Below, in pieces: positions 30,412 through 39,124 of a stretch of 40,748 nt of DNA (positions within the stretch are counted from its first letter, which is position 1; each line of letters begins with the position of its first letter). Where the stretch lies: NCBI GenBank assembly GCA_900542035.1, contig UQMJ01000025.1, positions 1 through 40,748 on the forward strand, given 5' to 3'. The notes under the pieces are model-generated. The model was not told where the DNA came from, did not search any database, and saw only the letters and a list, made by a program, of their open reading frames with translations. Position numbers and translations under genes: made by a program. This DNA comes from an uncultured Clostridium sp. (lineage in GTDB: Bacteria; Bacillota; Clostridia; Lachnospirales; Lachnospiraceae).

Positions 30412-31497
30412 ATGGAAAAGAAGTTGAGAGTCGGCATTTTAGGAGCTACCGGTATGGTTGGACAGAGATTCATCGCTTTATTGGAAAATCATCCCTGGTA
30501 TGAGGTTGTTACAGTGGCAGCCAGCGCCCGTTCCGCGGGAAAAACATACGAAGAGGCGGTTGGAGATAACTGGAAGATGGATACTCCTATGCCGGAAGCC
30601 GTAAAAAATCTGGTGGTTATGAATGTAAATGAAGTGGAAGAAGTAGCGGCAGGAGTAGACTTTGTATTCAGCGCAGTCAATATGTCTAAGGATGAGATTA
30701 AGGCGATTGAAGAAGAGTATGCCAAAACAGAGACCCCTGTAGTATCCAACAACAGCGCCCACAGATGGACTCCGGACGTTCCGATGGTAGTGCCGGAGAT
30801 CAATCCGGAGCACTTTGACGTGATTGAATTCCAGAAACAGAGACTGGGAACCAAACGCGGATTTATTGCAGTAAAGCCAAACTGCTCCATCCAGAGCTAT
30901 GCGCCGGTTCTCACTGCATGGAAGGAATTTGAACCATACGAAGTAGTGGCAACGACTTACCAGGCCATTTCCGGAGCTGGAAAGACCTTTAAAGACTGGC
31001 CGGAAATGGTGGGAAATATTATTCCTTTTATCGGCGGCGAGGAAGAAAAGAGCGAGCAGGAGCCCTTACGTATCTGGGGTAAGATTGAAGACGGCGTGAT
31101 TGTAAAAGCAAAAGAGCCGGTCATTACCTGCCAGTGCATCCGCGTACCGGTGTTAAACGGCCATACGGCTGCCGTATTTGTAAAATTCAGAAAGAAGCCG
31201 ACCAAAGAGCAGCTGATTGAAAAGATCAGAACCTTTAAGGGACTTCCGCAGGAACTGAAGCTTCCAAGCGCTCCAGAGCACTTTATGCAGTACTTAGAAG
31301 AAGACAACCGTCCCCAGGTCAGCCTGGATGTGGATTTTGAAAACGGTATGGGCGTATCCGTAGGCCGATTAAGAGAAGATACCGTTTACGATTATAAGTT
31401 TGTAGGTCTGTCCCACAATACGGTAAGGGGCGCTGCAGGCGGAGCGGTTTTATGCGCAGAACTTCTGACTGCAAAGGGTTATATTCAGGCAAAATAG
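30412..31497 (+). CDS. asd: Aspartate-semialdehyde dehydrogenase
   Basis: 361 aa enzyme reducing aspartyl phosphate to aspartate semialdehyde with NADPH, the branch to lysine/diaminopimelate, threonine and methionine. N-terminal Rossmann motif GILGATGMVGQRF; active-site Cys158 in KPNCSIQSY; NNSAHR and the C-terminal GLSHNTVRGAAGG match. It is the longer archaeal/yeast-like form found in many Clostridia. ATG 30412 follows GAGGAG; a GTG at 30394 is inside that ribosome site. Own promoter likely. Confidence 0.94.
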   Translation: MEKKLRVGILGATGMVGQRFIALLENHPWYEVVTVAASARSAGKTYEEAVGDNWKMDTPMPEAVKNLVVMNVNEVEEVAAGVDFVFSAVNMSKDEIKAIEEEYAKTETPVVSNNSAHRWTPDVPMVVPEINPEHFDVIEFQKQRLGTKRGFIAVKPNCSIQSYAPVLTAWKEFEPYEVVATTYQAISGAGKTFKDWPEMVGNIIPFIGGEEEKSEQEPLRIWGKIEDGVIVKAKEPVITCQCIRVPVLNGHTAAVFVKFRKKPTKEQLIEKIRTFKGLPQELKLPSAPEHFMQYLEEDNRPQVSLDVDFENGMGVSVGRLREDTVYDYKFVGLSHNTVRGAAGGAVLCAELLTAKGYIQAK

Positions 31498-31522
31498 TTT
31501 TCAGAAAAAGGGGGAATACAAA

Positions 31523-32587
31523 ATGGCAGTAAAAAAAGAGTTTTACGGAACAATGCCGGATGGAACAGAGGTAGATTGTTATACGCTTACCAATGCGAAT
31601 GGTACGTCGGCTAGCTTTCTGACCTTAGGAGGAATCTGGACCACTATGCTGGTAAAGGATAAAAACGGCCAGTTTGGAGACGTGGTCTTAGGTTACGACA
31701 CCCTGGAAAACAATATCAAAAATCCGCCTCATTTCGGCGCGCCCATCGGCCGCAATGCCAACCGGATCGGCGGAGCGAAGTTTACCTTAAATGGGAAAAC
31801 CTATGAGCTGGAAAAGAACAGCTCCGGCGTAAACAATCTTCACAGCGCGCCTGACTTATACCACAATCGGGTCTGGGATGCAGTTGCAGAAGAGACGGCG
31901 CTGGGGAGCAGAGTGACCTTCTCCCTGTTTAGTCCTGACGGAGACCAGGGATATCCTGGAAATGCGGATATTGCCATCAGTTATACCCTGACCGATGAGG
32001 ACAGCCTGATTTTAAATTACCGGATGACTTCTGATGCAGATACCATTGCAAATTTTACCAATCACAGCTATTTTAACCTGGCTGGCCATGACTGTCCGGA
32101 TATTTTGGACCAGGAAGTGTGGATTGACGCTGATTTCTATACTCCTGCAGACAATACTTCCATTCCAACCGGAGAGATTGCGCCGGTGGCAGGAACTGCA
32201 ATGGACTTTACTTCTTTAAAACCAATTGGAAAAGACATTGAATCGGATTTTGCGGCGGTGGTACAGGGAAACGGCTTTGATCACAACTGGGTATTAAACC
32301 ATCCGGAAGGAGAACTGTCTCTTTCTGCAAAGGCAGTGGATCACAAATCCGGACGGGAGATGGAGGTTTATACCGATCTTCCTGGCATCCAGTTTTATAC
32401 TGCCAACTTTTTAAAGGGAGACGTACCTGGAAAGGGCGGAGCTGTATATGGCCCCCGCCATGCATACTGCTTTGAGACCCAGCATTTTCCAGACGCAGTC
32501 AACAAGCCTCAGTTCCCGTCTCCCATAGTAAAAGCAGGAGAAGAGTACAACACGACTACCGTATATAAGTTTTCGGTAACCGGTTAA
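31523..32587 (+). CDS. galM: Aldose 1-epimerase (galactose mutarotase)
   Basis: 354 aa cytosolic enzyme interconverting alpha and beta anomers of hexoses. Family marks: GAPIGRNANRIGGAKF, the histidine in NHSYFNLAGH, FDHNWVL, and the catalytic Glu in FETQHFPDAVNKPQFPS. AAAGGGGG lies before the ATG, 25 bases after asd. It is close enough to asd to share its transcript, though no functional link is obvious. May support use of sugars released by the beta-glucosidases. Confidence 0.93.
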   Translation: MAVKKEFYGTMPDGTEVDCYTLTNANGTSASFLTLGGIWTTMLVKDKNGQFGDVVLGYDTLENNIKNPPHFGAPIGRNANRIGGAKFTLNGKTYELEKNSSGVNNLHSAPDLYHNRVWDAVAEETALGSRVTFSLFSPDGDQGYPGNADIAISYTLTDEDSLILNYRMTSDADTIANFTNHSYFNLAGHDCPDILDQEVWIDADFYTPADNTSIPTGEIAPVAGTAMDFTSLKPIGKDIESDFAAVVQGNGFDHNWVLNHPEGELSLSAKAVDHKSGREMEVYTDLPGIQFYTANFLKGDVPGKGGAVYGPRHAYCFETQHFPDAVNKPQFPSPIVKAGEEYNTTTVYKFSVTG

Positions 32588-32624
32588 AACGCAGAAAAAG
32601 TGAATGCAAATAAGCATAGCAGGC

Positions 32625-32679
32625 AAAAGGGCTGTGGCAGAGGAAATGTAAGTATTTTCTGCCGCAGCCTCGCCTTTTC
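32625..32679 (+). terminator. Terminator after galM
   Basis: Long stem: GCTGTGGCAGA (32631-32641) with TCTGCCGCAGC (32658-32668), extended by AAAAGG/CCTTTT across a 4-nt bulge. The T-tract is part of the outer stem. Confidence 0.6.
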
Positions 32680-32708
32680 AAAACAAGAAATACAACCTGG
32701 AGGACATA

Positions 32709-33593
32709 ATGAGTTCAAACAAAGAGCATACAACAAAAATTCTGGCTGGAGCCGGACTGATTCTGACAACGATTATCTGGGGCGGCGCCTTTGTGGTAAT
32801 GAAAAATTCTGTAGATTTAATTCCGCCAAGCTATCTGCTGGCCCTGCGTTTTTCCATTGCCGCCATCTGTATGCTGGCTGTATTCTGGCCCCAGAATAAG
32901 GGTATGGATAAAAAAGACCTTCAGTACGGCGTGATTCTGGGCATCTTTCTTTTTCTTAGTTATATATTCCAGACCTATGGCTTAAAATATACCACAGCCA
33001 GTAAAAATGCCTTTATTACTACCTTGTATGTAATCATTGTGCCCTTCCTTCATTGGGCTTTTAATCATCAGAGACCTTCCGGAAGAAATATCGGGGCGGC
33101 TGTGCTGGCGGTTATTGGTCTGGCGCTTCTGTCACTGGAAGGAGACATGGGAATCAATCTGGGAGACTTTCTGACGCTGATTTGCGGTATTTTCTTTGCA
33201 GTACATATCGTATTTATTGACCGCTATACCGAGACGCACAGCCCTGTGCGCCTTACGACCGTACAGATGTTTACAGCGGCGGTTCTTGGCTGGCTTTTAG
33301 CTCCGATTGCAGATGGACGGCTGGATTTTGGGATTTTAAATACCAGTCTGGTATTAGGACTTCTCTATCTGGGCATTTTCAGTACCATGATTGGATTCCT
33401 TCTGCAGAACGTAGGACAGAAATATCTGTCCCCCAATACGTCGTCTATCCTGCTGTCTTTTGAATCCGTATTCGGCCTGGTATTTTCCGTGATTTTCCTG
33501 GGCGATCCGGTTACGGTAAAGCTGCTGATTGGCTGTGCGATGATGTTTGGAGCGGTAATTATTTCGGAATATAAACCGAAGAAAAGCAAGTAG
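32709..33593 (+). CDS. EamA/DMT-family transporter
   Basis: 294 aa inner-membrane protein with ten predicted transmembrane helices in two EamA repeats. The first repeat starts ILAGAGLILTTIIWGGAFVV, and the ends of each repeat show the typical GAxLIxxGV-like pattern (GAAVLAVIGLALLSLEG; LIGCAMMFGAVIISEY). Substrate unknown; relatives export amino acids or other metabolites. GGAGG precedes ATG. topB starts 11 bases after its stop, so the two are co-transcribed. Confidence 0.88.
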   Translation: MSSNKEHTTKILAGAGLILTTIIWGGAFVVMKNSVDLIPPSYLLALRFSIAAICMLAVFWPQNKGMDKKDLQYGVILGIFLFLSYIFQTYGLKYTTASKNAFITTLYVIIVPFLHWAFNHQRPSGRNIGAAVLAVIGLALLSLEGDMGINLGDFLTLICGIFFAVHIVFIDRYTETHSPVRLTTVQMFTAAVLGWLLAPIADGRLDFGILNTSLVLGLLYLGIFSTMIGFLLQNVGQKYLSPNTSSILLSFESVFGLVFSVIFLGDPVTVKLLIGCAMMFGAVIISEYKPKKSK

Positions 33594-33604
33594 GGAGGAA
33601 TAGA

Positions 33605-35641
33605 ATGGGAAAATCCCTGTTTATAGCGGAAAAACCCAGTGTGGCACAGGAATTTGCCAATGCCTTAAAAGCAGGAGGCAGGCGGGGAGACGGCTATATC
33701 GAGTCGGACGACGTCATCGTAACCTGGTGCGTCGGACACCTGGTAACCATGAGTTATCCGGAAGCATATGACATCCGGTATAAAAGGTGGAGTCTGGAGA
33801 CGCTGCCGTTTCTGCCGAAAGAATTTAAATACCAGGTTATTGATGGGGTGGCAAAGCAGTTTCGGATTGTGAGCGGTCTTTTGAACCGGCCGGATGTAGA
33901 AACCATTTACGTCTGTACGGACTCCGGACGGGAGGGAGAATACATCTACCGGCTGGTAGAGCAGATGGCGGGAGTAAAGGGAAAAATAAGGAAACGGGTC
34001 TGGATTGATTCCCAGACGGAGGAAGAGATTCTGCGGGGAATCCGAGAGGCAAAAGACTTATCGGAATACGATAATCTGTCGGCATCTGCCTATCTTAGGG
34101 CGAAAGAGGACTACCTGATGGGAATTAATTTTTCCAGAGTGCTGACCTTAAAATATGGTCAGGCCTTGTCTGCTTTTTTGAAAAGCAAGTATACTGTGAT
34201 TTCCGTAGGCAGGGTCATGAGCTGCGTATTGGGAATGGTGGTCAGAAGGGAGAGGGAAATCAGAGACTTTGTAAAGACTCCTTTTTATCGGGTAACGGGT
34301 TCCTTTTCTTTGCCGTCTTCTTCCTCGTTTACTATGGAAGGGGAATGGAAAGGGGTAGAAGGATCCAGCTATTATAAATCCCATCTTTTATATAAAGAGA
34401 ATGGGTTTAAAGAAAAAAAGGACGCCCAGGCCCTGATTGACAGCCTGACTGGTCCGACACCAATGGAAGCGGTTTTAGCTGGATTTGAACGAAAAAAGGA
34501 AACGAAAAACCCGCCGCTTCTTTACAATCTGGCAGAGCTCCAGAACGACTGCTCCAAGCTGTTTAAAATCAGTCCAGATGAGACGTTAAAAATCGTCCAG
34601 GAATTATATGAAAAAAAGCTGGTAACCTATCCAAGAACCGATGCCAGGGTGCTGTCTACGGCAGTGGCAAAGGAGATCGGACGAAATATAGGAGGATTGA
34701 AAGCCTATGGGCCAATGGCAGAATTTGCCCAGGAAGTTCTTTCCCAGACTGCCTATAAAGCGATTGGAAAGACCAGGTATACCAACGATAAGCAGATTAC
34801 AGACCATTATGCCATTATCCCTACAGGACAGGGTTTTGGGGCATTGAGAAGCGTAAACCCTCTAGCAGAAAAGGTCTATCAGCTTATCTGCCGGAGATTT
34901 TTAAGTATTTTTTATCCGCCTGCTGTTTATCAGAAGTACAGCCTGGAGCTAGAGCGGAAGAAGGAGCATTTTTTTGCCGGCTTTAAAGTCTTGGAGTCGG
35001 AGGGCTACTTAAAAGTAGCTGGAAAAGGAGACGACAAGAGCCAGGAGGATGGAAAGACGGCTGATTTGCCAGAGTTTTTGGAGTTTTTAAAAACTCTGAA
35101 AAAGGGAATGGTTTTAGAACTTTTGTCCATGGAAATAAAGGAAGGAGAGACGTCTCCGCCGAAACGATACACATCAGGATCCATGATTCTGGCCATGGAA
35201 AATGCTGGCCAGCTCATTGAAGACGAGGAACTGCGAGCCCAGATTAAGGGAAGCGGAATCGGCACCAGCGCTACCAGAGCGGAAATTTTGAAAAAATTGG
35301 TCAGCATCAAATATCTGTCCCTAAATAAGAAAACCCAGGTCATTACCCCGACCCTGTTAGGAGAACTGATAGTTGACGTAGTAGCTGCCTCTATTCGTCC
35401 GCTTTTAAATCCAGAGCTGACCGCCAGCTGGGAAAAAGGGCTGACCTACGTGGCAGAGGGAAGCATTACATCTGATGAATATATGGAAAAGCTGGAACGG
35501 TTTGTAGCAGGGCGGACTTATGGAGTAATGAAGCTCCAAAACCAGTATACACTGCGGGAATGCTTTGACAGAGACGCCGTTTATTATAAAAAGGAAGCAT
35601 CTAAAAAAGAATCTGGAAAAACGTTTCAGAGGCAGAAATAA
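33605..35641 (+). CDS. topB: DNA topoisomerase III (type IA)
   Basis: 678 aa. TOPRIM domain at the N-terminus (LFIAEKPSVAQEFANAL, glutamate general base) and active-site Tyr342 in LVTYPRTDARVLS. The second TOPRIM motif reads CTDSGREGEYIY: the usual D-x-D is D-x-G, so one Mg ligand is missing. No C-terminal zinc fingers. GSGIGTSATRAEIL and VITPTLLGELIVD are conserved. GGGAGG before the ATG supports the start. It belongs to a chromosomal TopB branch common in Clostridia rather than to the mobile elements in this window. Decatenation of single-strand-linked intermediates is the family role. Confidence 0.9.
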   Translation: MGKSLFIAEKPSVAQEFANALKAGGRRGDGYIESDDVIVTWCVGHLVTMSYPEAYDIRYKRWSLETLPFLPKEFKYQVIDGVAKQFRIVSGLLNRPDVETIYVCTDSGREGEYIYRLVEQMAGVKGKIRKRVWIDSQTEEEILRGIREAKDLSEYDNLSASAYLRAKEDYLMGINFSRVLTLKYGQALSAFLKSKYTVISVGRVMSCVLGMVVRREREIRDFVKTPFYRVTGSFSLPSSSSFTMEGEWKGVEGSSYYKSHLLYKENGFKEKKDAQALIDSLTGPTPMEAVLAGFERKKETKNPPLLYNLAELQNDCSKLFKISPDETLKIVQELYEKKLVTYPRTDARVLSTAVAKEIGRNIGGLKAYGPMAEFAQEVLSQTAYKAIGKTRYTNDKQITDHYAIIPTGQGFGALRSVNPLAEKVYQLICRRFLSIFYPPAVYQKYSLELERKKEHFFAGFKVLESEGYLKVAGKGDDKSQEDGKTADLPEFLEFLKTLKKGMVLELLSMEIKEGETSPPKRYTSGSMILAMENAGQLIEDEELRAQIKGSGIGTSATRAEILKKLVSIKYLSLNKKTQVITPTLLGELIVDVVAASIRPLLNPELTASWEKGLTYVAEGSITSDEYMEKLERFVAGRTYGVMKLQNQYTLRECFDRDAVYYKKEASKKESGKTFQRQK

Positions 35642-35655
35642 GGAGGAAATCCACG

Positions 35656-36327
35656 ATGAAAAAAGAAGAGATGAAGATTTCAGAACTGTATGATTTAACC
35701 CAGACTATGGCTGCAGATTACCTTAGCCAGTTTACGTACCCTTGGGAAGCGCTGGCAGGAATCGGAGAATATGTAGAAGCTCTGGGAAAAACTCTTTCTG
35801 CAGAAGAGTACGAAAAGCGGGGAGAGAACGTGTGGATCCATAAAACTGCGAAAGTAGCGCCGACAGCCTGCTTAACCGGCCCTGCGATTATCGGCGCAGA
35901 AGCAGAAATCCGCCACTGTGCATTTTTAAGAGGAAAAATCCTGGTAGGAGAAGGCGCCGTAGTCGGAAATTCCACCGAATTAAAAAATGTGATTTTGTTT
36001 AATAAGGTTCAGGTTCCCCATTATAACTATGTAGGAGATTCTATTTTGGGATACAAGGCGCATATGGGAGCTGGATCCATTACGTCCAATGTAAAATCCG
36101 ATAAATGCCTGGTAAAGGTGCACGCAGAGGATGGAGACATTGAGACTGGTCTGAAAAAATTTGGCGCAATGATTGGCGATAATGTAGAGGTTGGCTGCGG
36201 TTCTGTCTTAAATCCAGGTACGGTAATCGGCAGAGAATCCAATATTTATCCGCTGTCCAGTGTCAGAGGCTGCGTAAACAGTCATTCGATTTACAAAAAG
36301 CAGGGAGAAGTGGCAGAAAAAAGATAA
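35656..36327 (+). CDS. Left-handed beta-helix nucleotidyl/acyltransferase-like protein
   Basis: 223 aa. After an N-terminal helical region (about 1-55) come hexapeptide repeats of a left-handed beta-helix (VWIHKTAKVAPTACLTGPAI, IIGAEAEIRHCAFLRGKILV, then GAVVGNSTELKNVILF). This matches the C-terminal acetyltransferase half of GlmU-like proteins, often labelled UDP-N-acetylglucosamine pyrophosphorylase-related in Clostridia. The uridylyltransferase domain is absent, so that activity is unlikely. It may be an acetyltransferase or a regulator. AAGGAGG precedes the ATG. Confidence 0.8.
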   Translation: MKKEEMKISELYDLTQTMAADYLSQFTYPWEALAGIGEYVEALGKTLSAEEYEKRGENVWIHKTAKVAPTACLTGPAIIGAEAEIRHCAFLRGKILVGEGAVVGNSTELKNVILFNKVQVPHYNYVGDSILGYKAHMGAGSITSNVKSDKCLVKVHAEDGDIETGLKKFGAMIGDNVEVGCGSVLNPGTVIGRESNIYPLSSVRGCVNSHSIYKKQGEVAEKR

Positions 36328-36365
36328 GAAAAGAAAATAGAAAAATCTTGCAAGAGAGTTCCTGC

Positions 36366-36397
36366 CTGGGGCGGGCCGCTGCTGCGGCCCGCCCCAG
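36366..36397. terminator. Very GC-rich perfect hairpin between convergent genes
   Basis: A 14-bp perfect stem of almost pure G/C (36366-36379 with 36384-36397) with loop TGCT. No T-tract follows on the plus strand; on the minus strand TTTTT follows 25 bases later. Likely stops or protects both converging transcripts. Composition is unlike its surroundings. Confidence 0.55.
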
Positions 36398-36418
36398 TGC
36401 AATTCCTACGCTTTGCAG

Positions 36419-37588
36419 TTAATGGACAAATCCCCGATCTACAGTAATTACAGTAAAAAAGTTTGGATGGGATTCCTGAACCATCAATTCAATCTGCTTG
36501 ACCAGTACATGAGGCGGGGTAGGGTAATCAATAGGAATTACCACGTCAAAAATCAGATTGGTATGGGTGGGGCCTTTTACCATGCGGAAATCATGCATGG
36601 TAATCTCTGGATCGATGTTGCGAATCAGACTCAGGACTTCATTGTGGATGGAAATGGTTTCCGTATCCTGATCCTGAATGGGATCCATATGAATAACGGC
36701 ATCGCAGTGCAGCTTGCTGCGCAGTTCCCGCTCGATGTTGTCAATGGTATCATGGAGTGCAAAAATATCGCCGGAAGCAGAAACTTCACAATGGAGAGAA
36801 ACCATCTGACGGCCAGGGCCGTAGTCGTGAACCAGCATATCGTGAATGCCTAAAATTTCCGGATGGGCCAGAGTGATGTCGCGGATATTCTGGATAAATT
36901 CCGGATCCGGAGCCTGGCCTAACAGGGGATTTAAGGTATCTTTTGCGGCCTGGAAGCCAGCATAGAAAATAAACAGGCCAACAGCAATTCCGCACCAGCC
37001 GTCAATATTTAAGGAAGTAAAATATCCGAAAATAGAAGCGGCCAGGACAACGGAAGTTGATAAAGCGTCGCTTAAACTGTCTAGCGCAGTGGCCTTCATA
37101 GCGGCAGAATCGATTTTTTTGCCGGTAGAGCGGTTATAGCTGGCCATATAAAGCTTTACGCCAATAGAGACAGCCAGAATGATGAGTGCAAGGGGCTGGA
37201 AATCCACTGGTTCCGGATGCAGGATTTTTTCTATGGATGTTTTAATCAGTTCAAAGGCCATAATCAGGATGGCGAAAGAAACGATCAGACCGGACACATA
37301 TTCAATCCGTCCATGGCCGAAAGGATGTTCCAAGTCCGGTTTTTGTCCTGCCATATGAAATCCAATCAGGGTAATGACAGAAGAACCGGCGTCGGAAAGG
37401 TTATTAAAGGCATCGGCAGTAATTGCAATGGAATTGCTGATAAGTCCTGCAAAAAATTTTCCTGCAAACAGCAGAAGATTGAAAAAAATACCTGCTGCAC
37501 CGCAGAGAATCCCATAGCTTTGGCGGACTTTTGGGGAAGATGGATTGTCATAATCCGCAATAAAATGTTTTGCTAAAAAGCGAATCAT
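36419..37588 (-). CDS. Cation diffusion facilitator, Mn-type signature
   Basis: 389 aa membrane exporter with six transmembrane helices and a long cytoplasmic tail. The TM2 metal site reads ADAFNNLSD (Asn-Asp) and the TM5 site ALDSLSD (Asp-Asp). This lack of His at both sites is typical of Mn2+ exporters rather than the Zn type. The tail contains two CDF-like dimerisation modules (ILGIHDMLVHDYGPG and EITMHDFRMVKGPTHTNLIF). ATG 37588 follows AGGAGG by eight bases. Own promoter at 37670-37642. Metal choice is inferred from the motif. Confidence 0.88.
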   Translation of the reverse strand: MIRFLAKHFIADYDNPSSPKVRQSYGILCGAAGIFFNLLLFAGKFFAGLISNSIAITADAFNNLSDAGSSVITLIGFHMAGQKPDLEHPFGHGRIEYVSGLIVSFAILIMAFELIKTSIEKILHPEPVDFQPLALIILAVSIGVKLYMASYNRSTGKKIDSAAMKATALDSLSDALSTSVVLAASIFGYFTSLNIDGWCGIAVGLFIFYAGFQAAKDTLNPLLGQAPDPEFIQNIRDITLAHPEILGIHDMLVHDYGPGRQMVSLHCEVSASGDIFALHDTIDNIERELRSKLHCDAVIHMDPIQDQDTETISIHNEVLSLIRNIDPEITMHDFRMVKGPTHTNLIFDVVIPIDYPTPPHVLVKQIELMVQESHPNFFTVITVDRGFVH

Positions 37589-37641
37589 CAACAGAACCTC
37601 CTGGAAAAAGATAGTATTCGTCTGATAAGACAACTTTAAAT

Positions 37642-37706
37642 ATTCTACCACTTATCTGTCAAAGGGACAAGGATTCCCTTGCTATTTTTTGGATTTATAT
37701 TATAAT
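37642..37706. promoter_or_regulatory. Divergent promoters of the CDF gene and guaA
   Basis: Leftward: TTGTCC (37670-37665), 17 bp, TAGAAT (37647-37642). Rightward: TTGCTA (37679-37684), 16 bp, TATAAT (37701-37706). AAGGGA/TCCCTT (37662-37680) forms a small hairpin between them. No riboswitch core found. Confidence 0.62.
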
Positions 37707-37751
37707 GAAGAAGGAAAACCATACCAGAATAAGAGAATCAGGAGAAATGCC

Positions 37752-39044
37752 ATGAAACAAGATATGATTGTAATTTTGGACATGGGAAGCACTGAAAATA
37801 CCGTAATCGCCCGTGAAATCCGAGATATGGGTGTTTACAGCGAAATCCATCCCCATGACATCACCGCAGAAGAGTTAAAAAAACTGGACAATGTAAAAGG
37901 TATTATTTTAAACGGCGGTGAAAACCGAGTAGTAGACGGAGTTCCGGTAGAAATTCATACAGAATTATATGACTGCGGGATTCCGATGATGGCAATTGAC
38001 CATCCTACTGCAAAGTGTGAGCAGGTATTTGAGCAGATTCCGGATCAGAAGACGCTGCATAAATTCGTATTTGACACCTGCCACGCAGAAGCAAACTGGA
38101 ACATGAAAAACTTCATCGAGGATCAGGTAGAGCTGATTAAACGTCAGGTAGGAGATAAGAAGGTGCTTCTTGCCCTTTCCGGAGGCGTTGATTCTTCTGT
38201 TGTAGCAGCTCTTTTGCTGAAAGCTATTGGCGACCAGTTAGTCTGTGTCCATGTCAATCACGGCCTGATGAGAAAGAATGAGTCGGAAAGCGTGGTAGAA
38301 GTATTCAGAAACCAGCTTCATGCAAACCTGATTTACGTAGACGCTACCGAGCGTTTCCTTGACAAACTGGAAAATGTAGCAGATCCGGAGCAGAAGAGAA
38401 AGATTATCGGCAGCGAATTTATCCGCGTGTTCGAAGAAGAAGCCAGAAAGTTAGACGGCATCGAATTCTTAGGACAGGGAACCATTTATCCGGATATTAT
38501 CGAGAGCGGAACCAAGACAGCCAAGATGGTAAAATCCCATCACAATGTAGGCGGCCTTCCAGAGGATCTGCAGTTTACACTGGTAGAGCCGTTAAAGCAG
38601 CTGTTTAAGGACGAGGTCCGCGCCTGCGGCGTAGAGCTGGGACTTCCCCACAACATGGTTTACCGCCAGCCATTCCCAGGCCCAGGGCTAGGTGTGCGCT
38701 GTCTGGGAGCGATTACCAGAGACCGTCTGGAAGCGGTACGAGAGTCCGACGCTATTTTGCGTGAAGAGTTTGAACAGGCCGGACTGGATAAGAAGGTATG
38801 GCAGTATTTTACCGTCGTACCGGATTTCAAGTCTGTAGGTGTTAAAAATAATGCCAGATGTTTTGAGTATATGGTAATCATCCGCGCCATCAACACGATT
38901 GACGCCATGAGCGCCAGCATCGAGCGAGTAGACTGGGATGTGCTCCAGAAGATTACAGACCGCATCCTGGCAGAGGTAGACAACGTCAACCGCGTATGCT
39001 ACGATATGTCTCCAAAGCCGCCGGCGACGATCGAGTTTGAATAG
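37752..39044 (+). CDS. guaA: GMP synthase with a reduced, apparently inactive glutaminase domain
   Basis: 430 aa; canonical glutamine-hydrolysing GuaA is about 510-525. The synthetase half is complete: P-loop LSGGVDSS at 142-149, GQGTIYPDIIESG, KSHHNVGGLP, and C-terminal dimerisation domain ending PKPPATIEFE. The N-terminal amidotransferase domain (about 1-115) keeps its first strands (IVILDMGS, GIILNGG) but where the catalytic GxCYGxQ nucleophile should be it has MMAIDHPTAKC, and the roughly 80 residues with the His-Glu pair (FHPE) are missing. It resumes at HKFVFDTC. The enzyme should convert XMP to GMP but may use free ammonia or a separate glutaminase. ATG 37752 follows AGGAGAAA. A mobile element lies directly downstream. 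Confidence 0.9.
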   Translation: MKQDMIVILDMGSTENTVIAREIRDMGVYSEIHPHDITAEELKKLDNVKGIILNGGENRVVDGVPVEIHTELYDCGIPMMAIDHPTAKCEQVFEQIPDQKTLHKFVFDTCHAEANWNMKNFIEDQVELIKRQVGDKKVLLALSGGVDSSVVAALLLKAIGDQLVCVHVNHGLMRKNESESVVEVFRNQLHANLIYVDATERFLDKLENVADPEQKRKIIGSEFIRVFEEEARKLDGIEFLGQGTIYPDIIESGTKTAKMVKSHHNVGGLPEDLQFTLVEPLKQLFKDEVRACGVELGLPHNMVYRQPFPGPGLGVRCLGAITRDRLEAVRESDAILREEFEQAGLDKKVWQYFTVVPDFKSVGVKNNARCFEYMVIIRAINTIDAMSASIERVDWDVLQKITDRILAEVDNVNRVCYDMSPKPPATIEFE

Positions 39045-39052
39045 TTGGAGCA

Positions 39053-39097
39053 GAGCTTCAAAGCCTTTATTTTCAAGGGTTTTGAGGCTCTTTCCTT
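39053..39097 (+). terminator. Terminator after guaA
   Basis: GAGCTTCAAAGCCTT pairs imperfectly with AAGGGTTTTGAGGCTC (39075-39090), followed by TTTCCTTTT. Lies between guaA and the convergent integrase. Confidence 0.7.
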
Positions 39098-39124
39098 TTA
39101 GAATTGCATTTTGATTGCATTTTT

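Noticed and set aside
37589..37751. Purine riboswitch upstream of guaA (a TTCTACC string is present)
   Set aside because: The flanking stems and the second conserved loop are missing; the space is taken by two divergent promoters.
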